This document shows, one piece after another, positions 1-6,778 of a stretch of 18,925 bases of DNA. Numbering within the stretch: position 1 is the stretch's first letter; each line of letters begins with the position of its first letter. A program made the translations under genes and the position numbers. Origin of the DNA: Kangiellaceae bacterium (GTDB lineage: Bacteria; Pseudomonadota; Gammaproteobacteria; Enterobacterales; Kangiellaceae); contig JASBTO010000067.1 in assembly GCA_030148365.1 (NCBI GenBank), positions 1-18,925 of the forward strand. The letters run 5' to 3'. The notes under the pieces are model-generated. The model did no database searches. It saw only the letters and a list, made by a program, of their open reading frames with translations, and was not told the origin of the DNA.

Positions 1-1
1 C

Positions 2-337
2 AGTTATCGGGGTTCTTCTACCCGGGGGCGAACTTTCCGGACCAATATGCTCATTCAGGATGTGGACCGAAACAAGGCTTACCAGGACATGCTGACATAT
101 GTGTCCGACAACGGCTGGAAAATCGGGTTGACCAACAAGGAGCGCGGCGTTATCTCCGCGGAAAAAGACGAGCACGAGAAAAAGCCTACACGGCTGGATC
201 TCGATCTCAGCAATCACTCCAAAATGAATACCGTTACGGTGACCATGGCCCACAAAGCCTATGGTGAAGCCGCGCTGAATGTTGAGCGGGTCAAAGAAGA
301 GTTCTGCGACATTGCGGAGCTTCTTGCGAAACAATAA
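2..337 (+). CDS. Unrecognised small protein, 3' part only
   Basis: The reading frame is open from the left edge to a TAA at 335-337, so the true start may lie outside the window. The first internal ATG is at 47 and would give 96 residues. No convincing Shine-Dalgarno sequence precedes it, and the frame upstream reads as an Arg/Ser/Thr-rich stretch (SYRGSSTRGRTFRT), so I treat the gene as truncated. The visible part is hydrophilic and charged, with a mixed strand/helix pattern (DNGWKIGLTNKERGVISAEK, then TVTVTMAHKAYGEAALNVE). It shows no catalytic motif and no membrane segment. It could be the C-terminal domain of an exported protein or lipoprotein whose signal peptide is off the edge. I do not recognise the family. 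A strong terminator follows 20 bases after the stop, which supports this as a real gene end. Confidence 0.55.
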   Translation, partial: SYRGSSTRGRTFRTNMLIQDVDRNKAYQDMLTYVSDNGWKIGLTNKERGVISAEKDEHEKKPTRLDLDLSNHSKMNTVTVTMAHKAYGEAALNVERVKEEFCDIAELLAKQ

Positions 338-357
338 AAATAGACGTTGTAAAATTC

Positions 358-379
358 GGGGGCCTTCGGGCCCTTTTTT
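358..379 (+). terminator. Rho-independent terminator after the left-edge gene
   Basis: GGGCC, a TTCG tetraloop and GGCCC (360-373) are followed by six T. G-T wobble pairs can extend the stem outward to 358. It separates the left-edge gene from the hydrolase promoter at 445-472. Confidence 0.85.
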
Positions 380-444
380 CTTGCCTCCCGGAAAGTGCGG
401 CGATTAAGGTTGTTTGGCTGAATCCCGGTTGTGGCGTGGCCAGG

Positions 445-472
445 TTGCCCGCCGGAATTGGCATGCTATATT
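445..472 (+). promoter_or_regulatory. Promoter of the alpha/beta hydrolase gene
   Basis: TTGCCC (445-450) and TATATT (467-472) are 16 bp apart. A TGC directly before the -10 makes it an extended -10 element. Transcription would begin near 479. That excludes the far-upstream TTG at 414 as the translation start and supports the ATGs at 528 or 555. Confidence 0.55.
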
Positions 473-527
473 GGGTTTTATTCAAGGTTTCCGGTTGGTT
501 CCGGATCAGCAGCGGCAGGCCATTTAC

Positions 528-1859
528 ATGGTGACAGTCAGACACGGATCGGCAATGACCCGCTACTGCCAGGGATTTCTGGTTCTGATGTGCCTTTTAC
601 TGCCCGGGTGTCTTACCCAGTATCGGACCGAAGCTGGCTCACCCTGCCAACTCGACGCCTCTCTGAGTAATTGTGGCGATCACGACTTGCTCCGGGGACC
701 CGGTTCCGGTTATCTGCTCGGTATTGCCGAGTTTGACGATCAGGGCGAACCCTGGTCGCCGCAACAGGTAAATTCTTTGGTACCCCGGATCCGGGAGGCC
801 ACAGGTGAGCGGCCACTGCTTGTAGTCGTGTTTGCCCATGGTTGGTTTCATGATGCCGGCACCCGGGATACCAACCTGTTGATATTCAACCAGCTCCTGG
901 CATACCTGCAGAAACAGGAAGGCGTGTATGCAAGTGACAGCCGCAAGCCGGGTCCGGCGAGAATCGACAGCACTCCCCGTCAGGTTGTGGGCGTCTACCT
1001 GGGTTGGCGTGGCAACTCATTGCCAATACCGGGCCTGAAATATCTCAGTTTCTGGGGCCGCAAGAAGGCGGCAGAAAAAATTGGGAAACGCGGCGCCCTG
1101 GAATTGCTGCTGCCGCTGGAAAGGCTGGTCAAGTCACGCAATGTTGCCGAGCCGGAAACAGCGCCCGGCTCCGGGGAGTCCCAATTACTGTTGATGGGGC
1201 ACAGTTTCGGGGGCGCGTTGCTGTATAGCGCCCTGGCAAACATCATGGTCCAGCACCATTTTGAATCCGGGCCGGAGGCCGGATTTGGCGATCAGATTGT
1301 CCTGTTGAACCCCGCCATTGAAGCCCAGCAATTTGCGAATCTGCGGAGAATTTTCCGGCAAGAGGGGGGCGAGTCTGGCGTGCAAAGCGCGCGGCTGGTA
1401 ATCCTGGCTTCCGAATCCGACTGGCCAATGGGTATTTTTTTTCCGGTTGGCAGGGGATTTTCAACCTGGTTGGAGGGCCACCGCAACAACCAGCGCTCGG
1501 CCAATACCCACGGGATCGGCCATTATCAGCCTTTCAACACCCATTATGTCCATGCTTTGCCGCCAGATAAAGAACTTGCCGATATCTGTGACCAACCAGT
1601 CTCTGGCCAATTGAAGTGGTTTTCTCTGGGGGCTGCGCCTGCCATTAGCGGTGATTGTCAGGATGGCGAATTGGTCGGCGCACGATTCTGTTTCGACTCT
1701 TCCGGCGACAAGTTGTTTGGTTCACTTCTGATTGCGCAGACATCGAGCGACATCATGGATGGCCACAGCGATATCTGCAATGCCAATCTGGTAGCCCTGC
1801 TGACAGCTTTGATCGAAAAGCAGACAGAGCCCGAATGGCGCCAGCGGCAGCCGCGATAG
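528..1859 (+). CDS. Lipoprotein alpha/beta hydrolase (putative esterase)
   Basis: Predicted lipid-anchored serine hydrolase of 443 residues. The N-terminus has a short basic region, a hydrophobic core and a lipobox LPGC, so the mature protein should be attached to a membrane by an N-terminal lipidated Cys. The hydrolase core shows a VVVFAHGWFHDA strand-loop, with the His-Gly of the oxyanion region near residue 104, and the nucleophile elbow GHSFGG with Ser226. A late strand (ARLVILASESDWP) and His residues in HGIGHYQPFNTHYVH could supply the acid and base, but I cannot assign them firmly. The segment VVGVYLGWRGNSLPIPGLKYLSFWGRKKAAEKIG resembles an uncharacterised hydrolase family known from proteobacteria. 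The start at 528 has a GCAGG eight bases upstream. The ATG at 555 gives a tighter signal peptide and is the alternative (434 residues). The substrate is unknown. The gene has its own promoter. Confidence 0.8.
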   Translation: MVTVRHGSAMTRYCQGFLVLMCLLLPGCLTQYRTEAGSPCQLDASLSNCGDHDLLRGPGSGYLLGIAEFDDQGEPWSPQQVNSLVPRIREATGERPLLVVVFAHGWFHDAGTRDTNLLIFNQLLAYLQKQEGVYASDSRKPGPARIDSTPRQVVGVYLGWRGNSLPIPGLKYLSFWGRKKAAEKIGKRGALELLLPLERLVKSRNVAEPETAPGSGESQLLLMGHSFGGALLYSALANIMVQHHFESGPEAGFGDQIVLLNPAIEAQQFANLRRIFRQEGGESGVQSARLVILASESDWPMGIFFPVGRGFSTWLEGHRNNQRSANTHGIGHYQPFNTHYVHALPPDKELADICDQPVSGQLKWFSLGAAPAISGDCQDGELVGARFCFDSSGDKLFGSLLIAQTSSDIMDGHSDICNANLVALLTALIEKQTEPEWRQRQPR

Positions 1860-1872
1860 ACGGTCGCGGCTG
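1848..1872 (+). repeat. Hairpin spanning the hydrolase stop codon
   Basis: CAGCCGCGA (1848-1856) pairs perfectly with TCGCGGCTG (1864-1872), a 9-bp stem with the TAG stop codon in the 7-base loop. No T tract follows, so it is at best a weak or Rho-assisted terminator, or a 3'-end stabilising element. Confidence 0.5.
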
Positions 1873-1925
1873 AAAGCCGGAATTTGTGCAGACCAAACAT
1901 CTGACCAAGCGCCCAAATGGTAAAT

Positions 1926-1954
1926 TTGTGACGCAATTCTCATTCTGCTAATAT
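1926..1954 (+). promoter_or_regulatory. Promoter of the metzincin lipoprotein operon
   Basis: TTGTGA (1926-1931) and TAATAT (1949-1954) are separated by exactly 17 bp. The predicted leader is about 65 bases long and ends in a good Shine-Dalgarno sequence, GAAGGGG at 2011-2017. Confidence 0.6.
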
Positions 1955-2024
1955 CCCGCCAGCTCAAAAATAAAAGAGCGCTTGAACAAAAACACTACAG
2001 AATATCTTTTGAAGGGGATTTCAC

Positions 2025-4709
2025 GTGCGTAAAAATACCGTCTACGGCTTGTCCGTGGCCGCTCTTCTGCTGCTTTCCGCTTGCAAGAACGGCTCCAGTA
2101 ATGATGATGAAGTTTCGCTGGGCATATCCGGCAAACCGGCTGCCTCCGTCAATGAAGAGGCGACTTATACCTTTACTCCGGTAGTTTCCGGCAGTGGCGA
2201 TGGTCGTGTCGAGTTTTCAATCAGCAACAAGCCCGAATGGGCAGAATTTTCAGCCATTGACGGCACTCTGACCGGTACACCGGACGATCCGCACGTGGGT
2301 ACTACTGAAAACATCGTCATCAGCGCCAGCAGCGATGGCCAGCAAGCATCCCTCACGCCATTTTCGATTGTCGTGGTTGCGGTCAATGACGCACCGATCG
2401 TGGAAGATGTGTCTCTGGATATCCAGTACGACAAGCCTCATTCAGCCAGACTGGCGGCTTCCGACGTCGATTCTGCTGAACTGGAGTATGCACTGACGGA
2501 AGAGCCCGCCCGAGGCACCGTGACCCTTGACCCTGATACCGGGGAATTTGTTTACACGCCGGCGGGCACCAAACTGGGCCTCGACAGTTTCAGTGTATCC
2601 GTCAACGACGGTGAGCACCTGGCCACCGCGACGGTGAGCCTGGCCCTCGGCGATGCCAGCAAGCCGGTCGTGCAAAGCATGCTTCCCGGCAACAATGCCC
2701 GCAATGTTGCACTGGACCCGACGGTGTCGATCCGGTTTGATGATGCGATGGATTTCGGGGCGCTGGACTTCAACAAGTCCGCTGGCGCCTGCGGCGGAGA
2801 CATTCAGCTGTCCGCTGACAATTTCACCAGCTGTCTGGCATTGCAGGACCCTGTGCTGTCGGAAGACAGTCGGGAAGTTTCCTTTTTGCCCGCCGCCGGA
2901 CTTGACTCCAGCAGTGTCTATCAGCTTCGTGTAACCACCGCCTTGAAAAATATTGCCGGCCTGCCGCTTGAATTGGCAGCCAGCTCGGAATTTACTACCC
3001 AGGCCGGACTGCTGATCACCGAAGTCGGCTCGAATTACTGGGGTGATTCTCAAGCCTGGTTTGAAATCTATAACAATACATCGCAAGCTTTAAACCTTGC
3101 AGATTATAAGTTGCGTTCCGATGCCCAGAATCGCAGTGTCTGGGCTTTGGTCGAGAACGTAGAGTTCGCCCTGCCCGACCATGTCATTCACCCCGGCACC
3201 TTTATGATCGTTTCCGCCCAGGACAACTGGTATCCCCGGGTTGATAACGAGCTCAGGGTTTATCTCCAGGAGGGTAGTCTCCATCCCTATTGGTCCGATA
3301 CCGGTTTTATCGAACTGATCAAGCTTGAAAATGGCAAGACTGAGGACTTCGTTGTTTTCGGAGGTTCCCTGGAGATTCCCGTAACCGCGGACGCCTGGGA
3401 AGGCGAGACGGCACCGGCGATGCCTTCGGCGCCGGATGAATATGGTCATGCCATCGTCCGCTCTGCCGATCATATCGATACCAATAGCAAATCCGACTGG
3501 AAACTGATGGCTTTTTCTACACCGGGCCTGGTCAATGATCTGGACTGTGACGACGATACGGATCTCGACGGCATCCCCGATTGCGCCGAGACAGAAGGCG
3601 GCAGCTATGCCGGCATGCCGCTGTATGACTGGGGCGCACGGGTTGGTACCCGGGACATCTTTATCGAAGTCGATTACATGGACTCGGACGACGAGGGCGT
3701 GATCCCCCGCGAAGAAGCGTTGCAAAAGGTTGTCGATGCCTTTGCGGCCCAGGGCATAGCCTTGCATTTCGACGTTGGCGATCTCTTTGATGGCGCCGAA
3801 GGTCTTAATCCGGCGAAAATGGATTTGGGCGGCGGCGAGATCGTGCCTTTTGCCCCGGGCATCACCATTCGCGAATGGGGTCCCGCGTCGGCGAATCTGT
3901 TCGACTATAAGGAACATCATTTCGATAATAGCCGGCGGCAAATCTTCAACTATATGCTGTTCGCCTACACCCAGCAGGACGATGGCAGTGCCGGCTCTTC
4001 GGGCTACGCGGAAATCAATGGTAACGATTCGGTGATCACTCTCGGGGCCTGGGACCTTAACAGCGCCGACGAGACGAATCTCAACCTGTTGATCAATTAT
4101 CAGGCGGGGACCGTGATGCACGAGTTTGGACATAACCTGGGCCTTTATCACGGCGGGTTTGAAAATGCCCATTTCAAGCCAAATTACTTAAGCGTCATGA
4201 ATTACCTTTACCAGCTGGAAGGCCTGCCGACCATCGGCACGAACGAAGGCGACCGGTACCTGAACCGATGGTGCTCGCCGCAGTCCATGGTAAATGCGGC
4301 TACTGGTGATTATCACAATTTCGTGATTGATTTTTCCAGCGGCAGCAGCGCTGCCCTTGATGAAAATTCGCTGATGGAGGCGGACGGTCTGGGGCGCTTG
4401 GGTTCCGGATCTGTCGATTGGAATTGCAATGGCAGCATAGACAGTCTGCCGGTTACCGCCGACGCGAATCGGAACGGTCGCCCGCTTGACATCCTCGAGG
4501 ATTATGATGACTGGGCCAATATCGAGATCTTTTTCGCCCGCTTCTGGAATGGCGCCAATGAAGGTGTCCGCAAGTCATCCGAAACGACTTACGATAACCC
4601 GTTCCAGCAGGATCCGGTGCGTGATGATCGCCAGCCGGTCAGCGAAGAAATGGCACCTTCCGCTGAGTTCTTCGAAGCGTTGAAGAAGATCACCTCGGCG
4701 CCTCAATGA
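2025..4709 (+). CDS. Multidomain metzincin metalloprotease lipoprotein
   Basis: Large (894 residues) surface or periplasmic zinc metalloprotease. It starts at a GTG seven bases after GAAGGGG. A lipoprotein signal ends in LSAC with Cys20. In order: two Ig/cadherin-like beta domains (about 30-210), a Big_5-like domain (about 212-325, PGNNARNVALDPTVSIRFDDAMD), a lamin-tail-like beta domain (from about 329, LLITEVGSNYWGDSQAWFEIYNN), and an Asp-rich calcium-binding-type loop (507-522, DCDDDTDLDGIPDCAE). The catalytic domain follows. Its zinc motif HEFGHNLGLYH uses His699, His703 and His709 with Glu700 as general base, and a Met-turn SVMNY lies at 723-727, the metzincin signature. A second Asn/Asp-rich loop (DWNCNGSID) lies near the C-terminus. 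The substrate is unknown; the accessory domains suggest adhesion to polymer or protein. The downstream lipoprotein overlaps it by four bases. Family (M43-like or another metzincin) cannot be fixed by eye. Confidence 0.9.
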   Translation: MRKNTVYGLSVAALLLLSACKNGSSNDDEVSLGISGKPAASVNEEATYTFTPVVSGSGDGRVEFSISNKPEWAEFSAIDGTLTGTPDDPHVGTTENIVISASSDGQQASLTPFSIVVVAVNDAPIVEDVSLDIQYDKPHSARLAASDVDSAELEYALTEEPARGTVTLDPDTGEFVYTPAGTKLGLDSFSVSVNDGEHLATATVSLALGDASKPVVQSMLPGNNARNVALDPTVSIRFDDAMDFGALDFNKSAGACGGDIQLSADNFTSCLALQDPVLSEDSREVSFLPAAGLDSSSVYQLRVTTALKNIAGLPLELAASSEFTTQAGLLITEVGSNYWGDSQAWFEIYNNTSQALNLADYKLRSDAQNRSVWALVENVEFALPDHVIHPGTFMIVSAQDNWYPRVDNELRVYLQEGSLHPYWSDTGFIELIKLENGKTEDFVVFGGSLEIPVTADAWEGETAPAMPSAPDEYGHAIVRSADHIDTNSKSDWKLMAFSTPGLVNDLDCDDDTDLDGIPDCAETEGGSYAGMPLYDWGARVGTRDIFIEVDYMDSDDEGVIPREEALQKVVDAFAAQGIALHFDVGDLFDGAEGLNPAKMDLGGGEIVPFAPGITIREWGPASANLFDYKEHHFDNSRRQIFNYMLFAYTQQDDGSAGSSGYAEINGNDSVITLGAWDLNSADETNLNLLINYQAGTVMHEFGHNLGLYHGGFENAHFKPNYLSVMNYLYQLEGLPTIGTNEGDRYLNRWCSPQSMVNAATGDYHNFVIDFSSGSSAALDENSLMEADGLGRLGSGSVDWNCNGSIDSLPVTADANRNGRPLDILEDYDDWANIEIFFARFWNGANEGVRKSSETTYDNPFQQDPVRDDRQPVSEEMAPSAEFFEALKKITSAPQ

Positions 4710-5341
4710 AGGCGTCAGTTTTGGCAATACTGTTCAGTGCGGCTCTCGTGAGCTGTGCTGGCGAGTCTGCGGTGAAACCCTTTCCCCTGACTATCGAGTC
4801 GGCAAAGAGCCAGGCGTCGGTCATTCCGGTCCTGGCTGATTCGGTGCTGGTGCTGGGGGATACCCGCGTATCCCCCTGGTATCTGGGACTACCCCCTTGC
4901 GCGCCCTGCGAGTTGACGGTCAGTACCCGTTTTCACCCCTATGGCCCTGAGCAACGTCTCCGTATCAGCGACAGGGATGGCAGGGTCCGCTTTCTTGTCG
5001 GCCGGAATTCATTGGCCGGCCAGCGTATTGCGCCAGGCTTACAAACGGCGAGCGTTGCACCTGAAAAGAAGTCTGACAAAGGCCTTATAGTGCGGGTGCA
5101 AACACCGGATGGCGTAGACCATGTGCTGGCGGCAGGGGAAACCCTGAACTTCGAGACAGAAGGGGCGGTTTCTCAGTTCCATTTGCTCTACCTGCGGCCC
5201 ATGCCCTCTGATACGGGATTTAATGGCCGGGAGGGGGCAGGGGGGGATACACAGCCTTCAGCGTTCGGCAAAAACGGAGGCCACCTGCTGATGGATTGGG
5301 CGGTCAGCACCGTCAGTGCAGAGGGCCGGCCCGGGAACTGA
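4706..5341 (+). CDS. Small CxxC lipoprotein, partner of the metzincin
   Basis: Unrecognised 211-residue protein. A lipoprotein signal ends in LVSC with Cys17, so it should be lipid-anchored in the envelope like the preceding protease. The mature part is beta-rich and contains PPCAPC (Cys65 and Cys68), a CxxC pair with no surrounding thioredoxin fold that I can see. It may be a structural disulfide or a metal site. The C-terminal third is Gly-rich and probably flexible. The start codon overlaps the protease stop as ATGA, so translation is very likely coupled and the two proteins are probably made in fixed proportion. By context it could be a chaperone, inhibitor or docking partner of the metalloprotease. 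That is inference only; nothing in the sequence shows which. A terminator array follows. Confidence 0.7.
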   Translation: MKASVLAILFSAALVSCAGESAVKPFPLTIESAKSQASVIPVLADSVLVLGDTRVSPWYLGLPPCAPCELTVSTRFHPYGPEQRLRISDRDGRVRFLVGRNSLAGQRIAPGLQTASVAPEKKSDKGLIVRVQTPDGVDHVLAAGETLNFETEGAVSQFHLLYLRPMPSDTGFNGREGAGGDTQPSAFGKNGGHLLMDWAVSTVSAEGRPGN

Positions 5342-5371
5342 GCAGCCAGTAAGCCGCAAGCCCCAATGAGG

Positions 5372-5391
5372 TTTTTACACCGGTGTAAAAA
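5372..5391. repeat. 20-bp perfect palindrome before the terminator
   Basis: TTTTTACACC and GGTGTAAAAA form an uninterrupted palindrome, directly abutting the A tract of the bidirectional terminator. It may be a second terminator-like hairpin or a protein-binding site. Confidence 0.7.
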
Positions 5392-5421
5392 AAACCGGAC
5401 CCGAGAGGGTCCGGTTTTTTT
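5391..5421. terminator. Bidirectional terminator between the CxxC lipoprotein and nrdB
   Basis: CCGGACCC (5395-5402), a GAGA loop and GGGTCCGG (5407-5414) form the stem. A run of at least four A on the left and seven T on the right let it work for both convergent units. Confidence 0.9.
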
Positions 5422-5454
5422 GTCAGACCAGGGCCTGTGTGTGCCTTGGCAACT

Positions 5455-6681
5455 TCAGTCCCAGCTCAGTGCTCCGCCAGTCTGATACTCAATGACACGG
5501 GTCTCAAAGAAGTTTTTCTCTTTCTTGAGATCCATGATTTCGCTCATCCAGGGGAAGGGGTTACCGGCTTTCGGAAATTGCTCCGGCAGGCCCAGTTGGG
5601 CGAAACGGCGGTTGGCGATAAAGTGGAGGTATTCTTCCATCATTTTCGCGTTCATGCCGAGTACACCTCGGGGCATGGTGTCCCGGGCATAGGCAATCTC
5701 GAGTTCCGTTGCTTCCAGAATCATCTGGATGACTTCCTGCTGGAACTCTTCCGTCCACAGCTGGGGGTTCTCCAGCTTGATCTGGTTGATCACGTCGATC
5801 CCGAAATTCAGGTGCATGGACTCATCCCGCAAGATGTACTGGAATTGCTCGGCAACACCGGTCATCTTGTTGCGGCGACCCATGGACAGGATCTGGGTAA
5901 AGCCGCAGTAGAAGAAAATACCTTCAATACAGGCATAAAACCCGATCAGGTTGCGAAGCAGCTTCTGATCATTCTCTGTCGTACCGGTCTTGAACGCCGG
6001 GTTGGAGATATCCTGGGTATGCTTGAGGCCCCAGGCCGCCTTGGCGGCGACGGAAGGCACTTCCCGGTACATGTTGAAGACCGCGCCTTCATTCATGCCG
6101 AGGGACTCGATGCAGTACTGGTAGGCGTGCGTGTGAATGGCTTCTTCGAATGCCTGGCGCAGAATGTACTGCCGGCACTCGGGGTTGGTGATTAACCGGT
6201 AGATAGCCAGCACCAGGTTGTTGGCGACCAGCGAGTCCGCGGTGGAGAAATAGCCCAGGCTGCGTTCGACGATCAGACGCTCGTCGTCGGTCAGGCCATT
6301 GGGGTCTTTCCAGGTCGCGACATCCTTGGTCATGTTCACTTCCTGGGGCATCCAGTGATTGGCGCAGCCGTCCAGATACTTCTGCCAGGCCCAGTCATAT
6401 TTGAAGGGCACCAGCTGGTTGAGATCGGCCCGGCAATTAATCATCGCCTTGTCGTCCACCTCGACCCGCTCCGCGCCCATTTCCAGTTCTTCAAGACCCG
6501 GGGCGACGTCAAGGGATTCCAGAGACGCCTTGGCTTTGGCGATATTGTCACTGGCCGCAGACTGGTACTCGGCCTTGCTTTCCTCGGCCTGAGGCGCGTC
6601 GGCTTTCTCAACCGGTGCCGGTTGGGGGCGGGCTTTGGCCTCTGTCGGCTCTTCCTTATTGAATTCATCCCAGTTAAACAT
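5455..6681 (-). CDS. nrdB: Ribonucleoside-diphosphate reductase class Ia, beta subunit
   Basis: R2 subunit (408 residues) that houses the diiron-tyrosyl radical cofactor and passes the radical to NrdA for reduction of ribonucleotides. All ligands seen in the E. coli protein are present, numbered from the start used here: Asp149, Glu180, His183, Glu253, Glu287 and His290, with the radical Tyr187 in EAIHTHAY. The N-terminal 60 residues form a Glu/Lys/Ala-rich low-complexity extension typical of Pseudomonas-type NrdB. I chose the ATG at 6681 (MFNWDEFNKEE) because AGAGG lies at the right distance before it; the in-frame ATG at 6699 would add six residues with a poor Shine-Dalgarno sequence. nrdB lies 97 bases downstream of nrdA in the same direction. 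A bidirectional terminator follows. Confidence 0.97.
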   Translation of the reverse strand: MFNWDEFNKEEPTEAKARPQPAPVEKADAPQAEESKAEYQSAASDNIAKAKASLESLDVAPGLEELEMGAERVEVDDKAMINCRADLNQLVPFKYDWAWQKYLDGCANHWMPQEVNMTKDVATWKDPNGLTDDERLIVERSLGYFSTADSLVANNLVLAIYRLITNPECRQYILRQAFEEAIHTHAYQYCIESLGMNEGAVFNMYREVPSVAAKAAWGLKHTQDISNPAFKTGTTENDQKLLRNLIGFYACIEGIFFYCGFTQILSMGRRNKMTGVAEQFQYILRDESMHLNFGIDVINQIKLENPQLWTEEFQQEVIQMILEATELEIAYARDTMPRGVLGMNAKMMEEYLHFIANRRFAQLGLPEQFPKAGNPFPWMSEIMDLKKEKNFFETRVIEYQTGGALSWD

Positions 6682-6717
6682 TGTCTTTGCCTCTGTCATT
6701 CACTTTTGCAAATTTGC

Positions 6718-6731
6718 GGGGCTTGCGCCCC
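6718..6731 (-). repeat. Hairpin in the nrdA-nrdB spacer (proximal to nrdB)
   Basis: GGGGC (6718-6722), TTGC loop and GCCCC (6727-6731). There is no T tract in the direction of transcription. It lies shortly upstream of the nrdB ribosome-binding region. Confidence 0.5.
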
Positions 6732-6743
6732 TGGTATCATTGC

Positions 6744-6765
6744 GAAGCGGGTCGTAGCCCGCTTC
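6744..6765 (-). repeat. Hairpin in the nrdA-nrdB spacer (proximal to nrdA)
   Basis: GAAGCGGG (6744-6751) and CCCGCTTC (6758-6765) form an 8-bp perfect stem with a 6-base loop, starting 13 bases after the nrdA stop codon. No T run follows on the minus strand, so it is more likely an RNA-stability or processing element than a full terminator. Confidence 0.6.
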
Positions 6766-6778
6766 TTCTCTTCTGGTT

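Noticed and set aside
414..527. N-terminal extension of the hydrolase from a TTG at 414
   Set aside because: It would overlap the predicted promoter at 445-472 and bury the lipoprotein signal 47 residues inside the protein.
3090..4172. 360-codon open frame antisense to the metzincin gene
   Set aside because: It is the shadow of a long GC-rich coding region. The plus-strand protein has clear domains and a zinc motif here.
5437..6195. 252-codon plus-strand frame antisense to nrdB
   Set aside because: It lies over conserved NrdB residues including the metal ligands, and begins next to a terminator.
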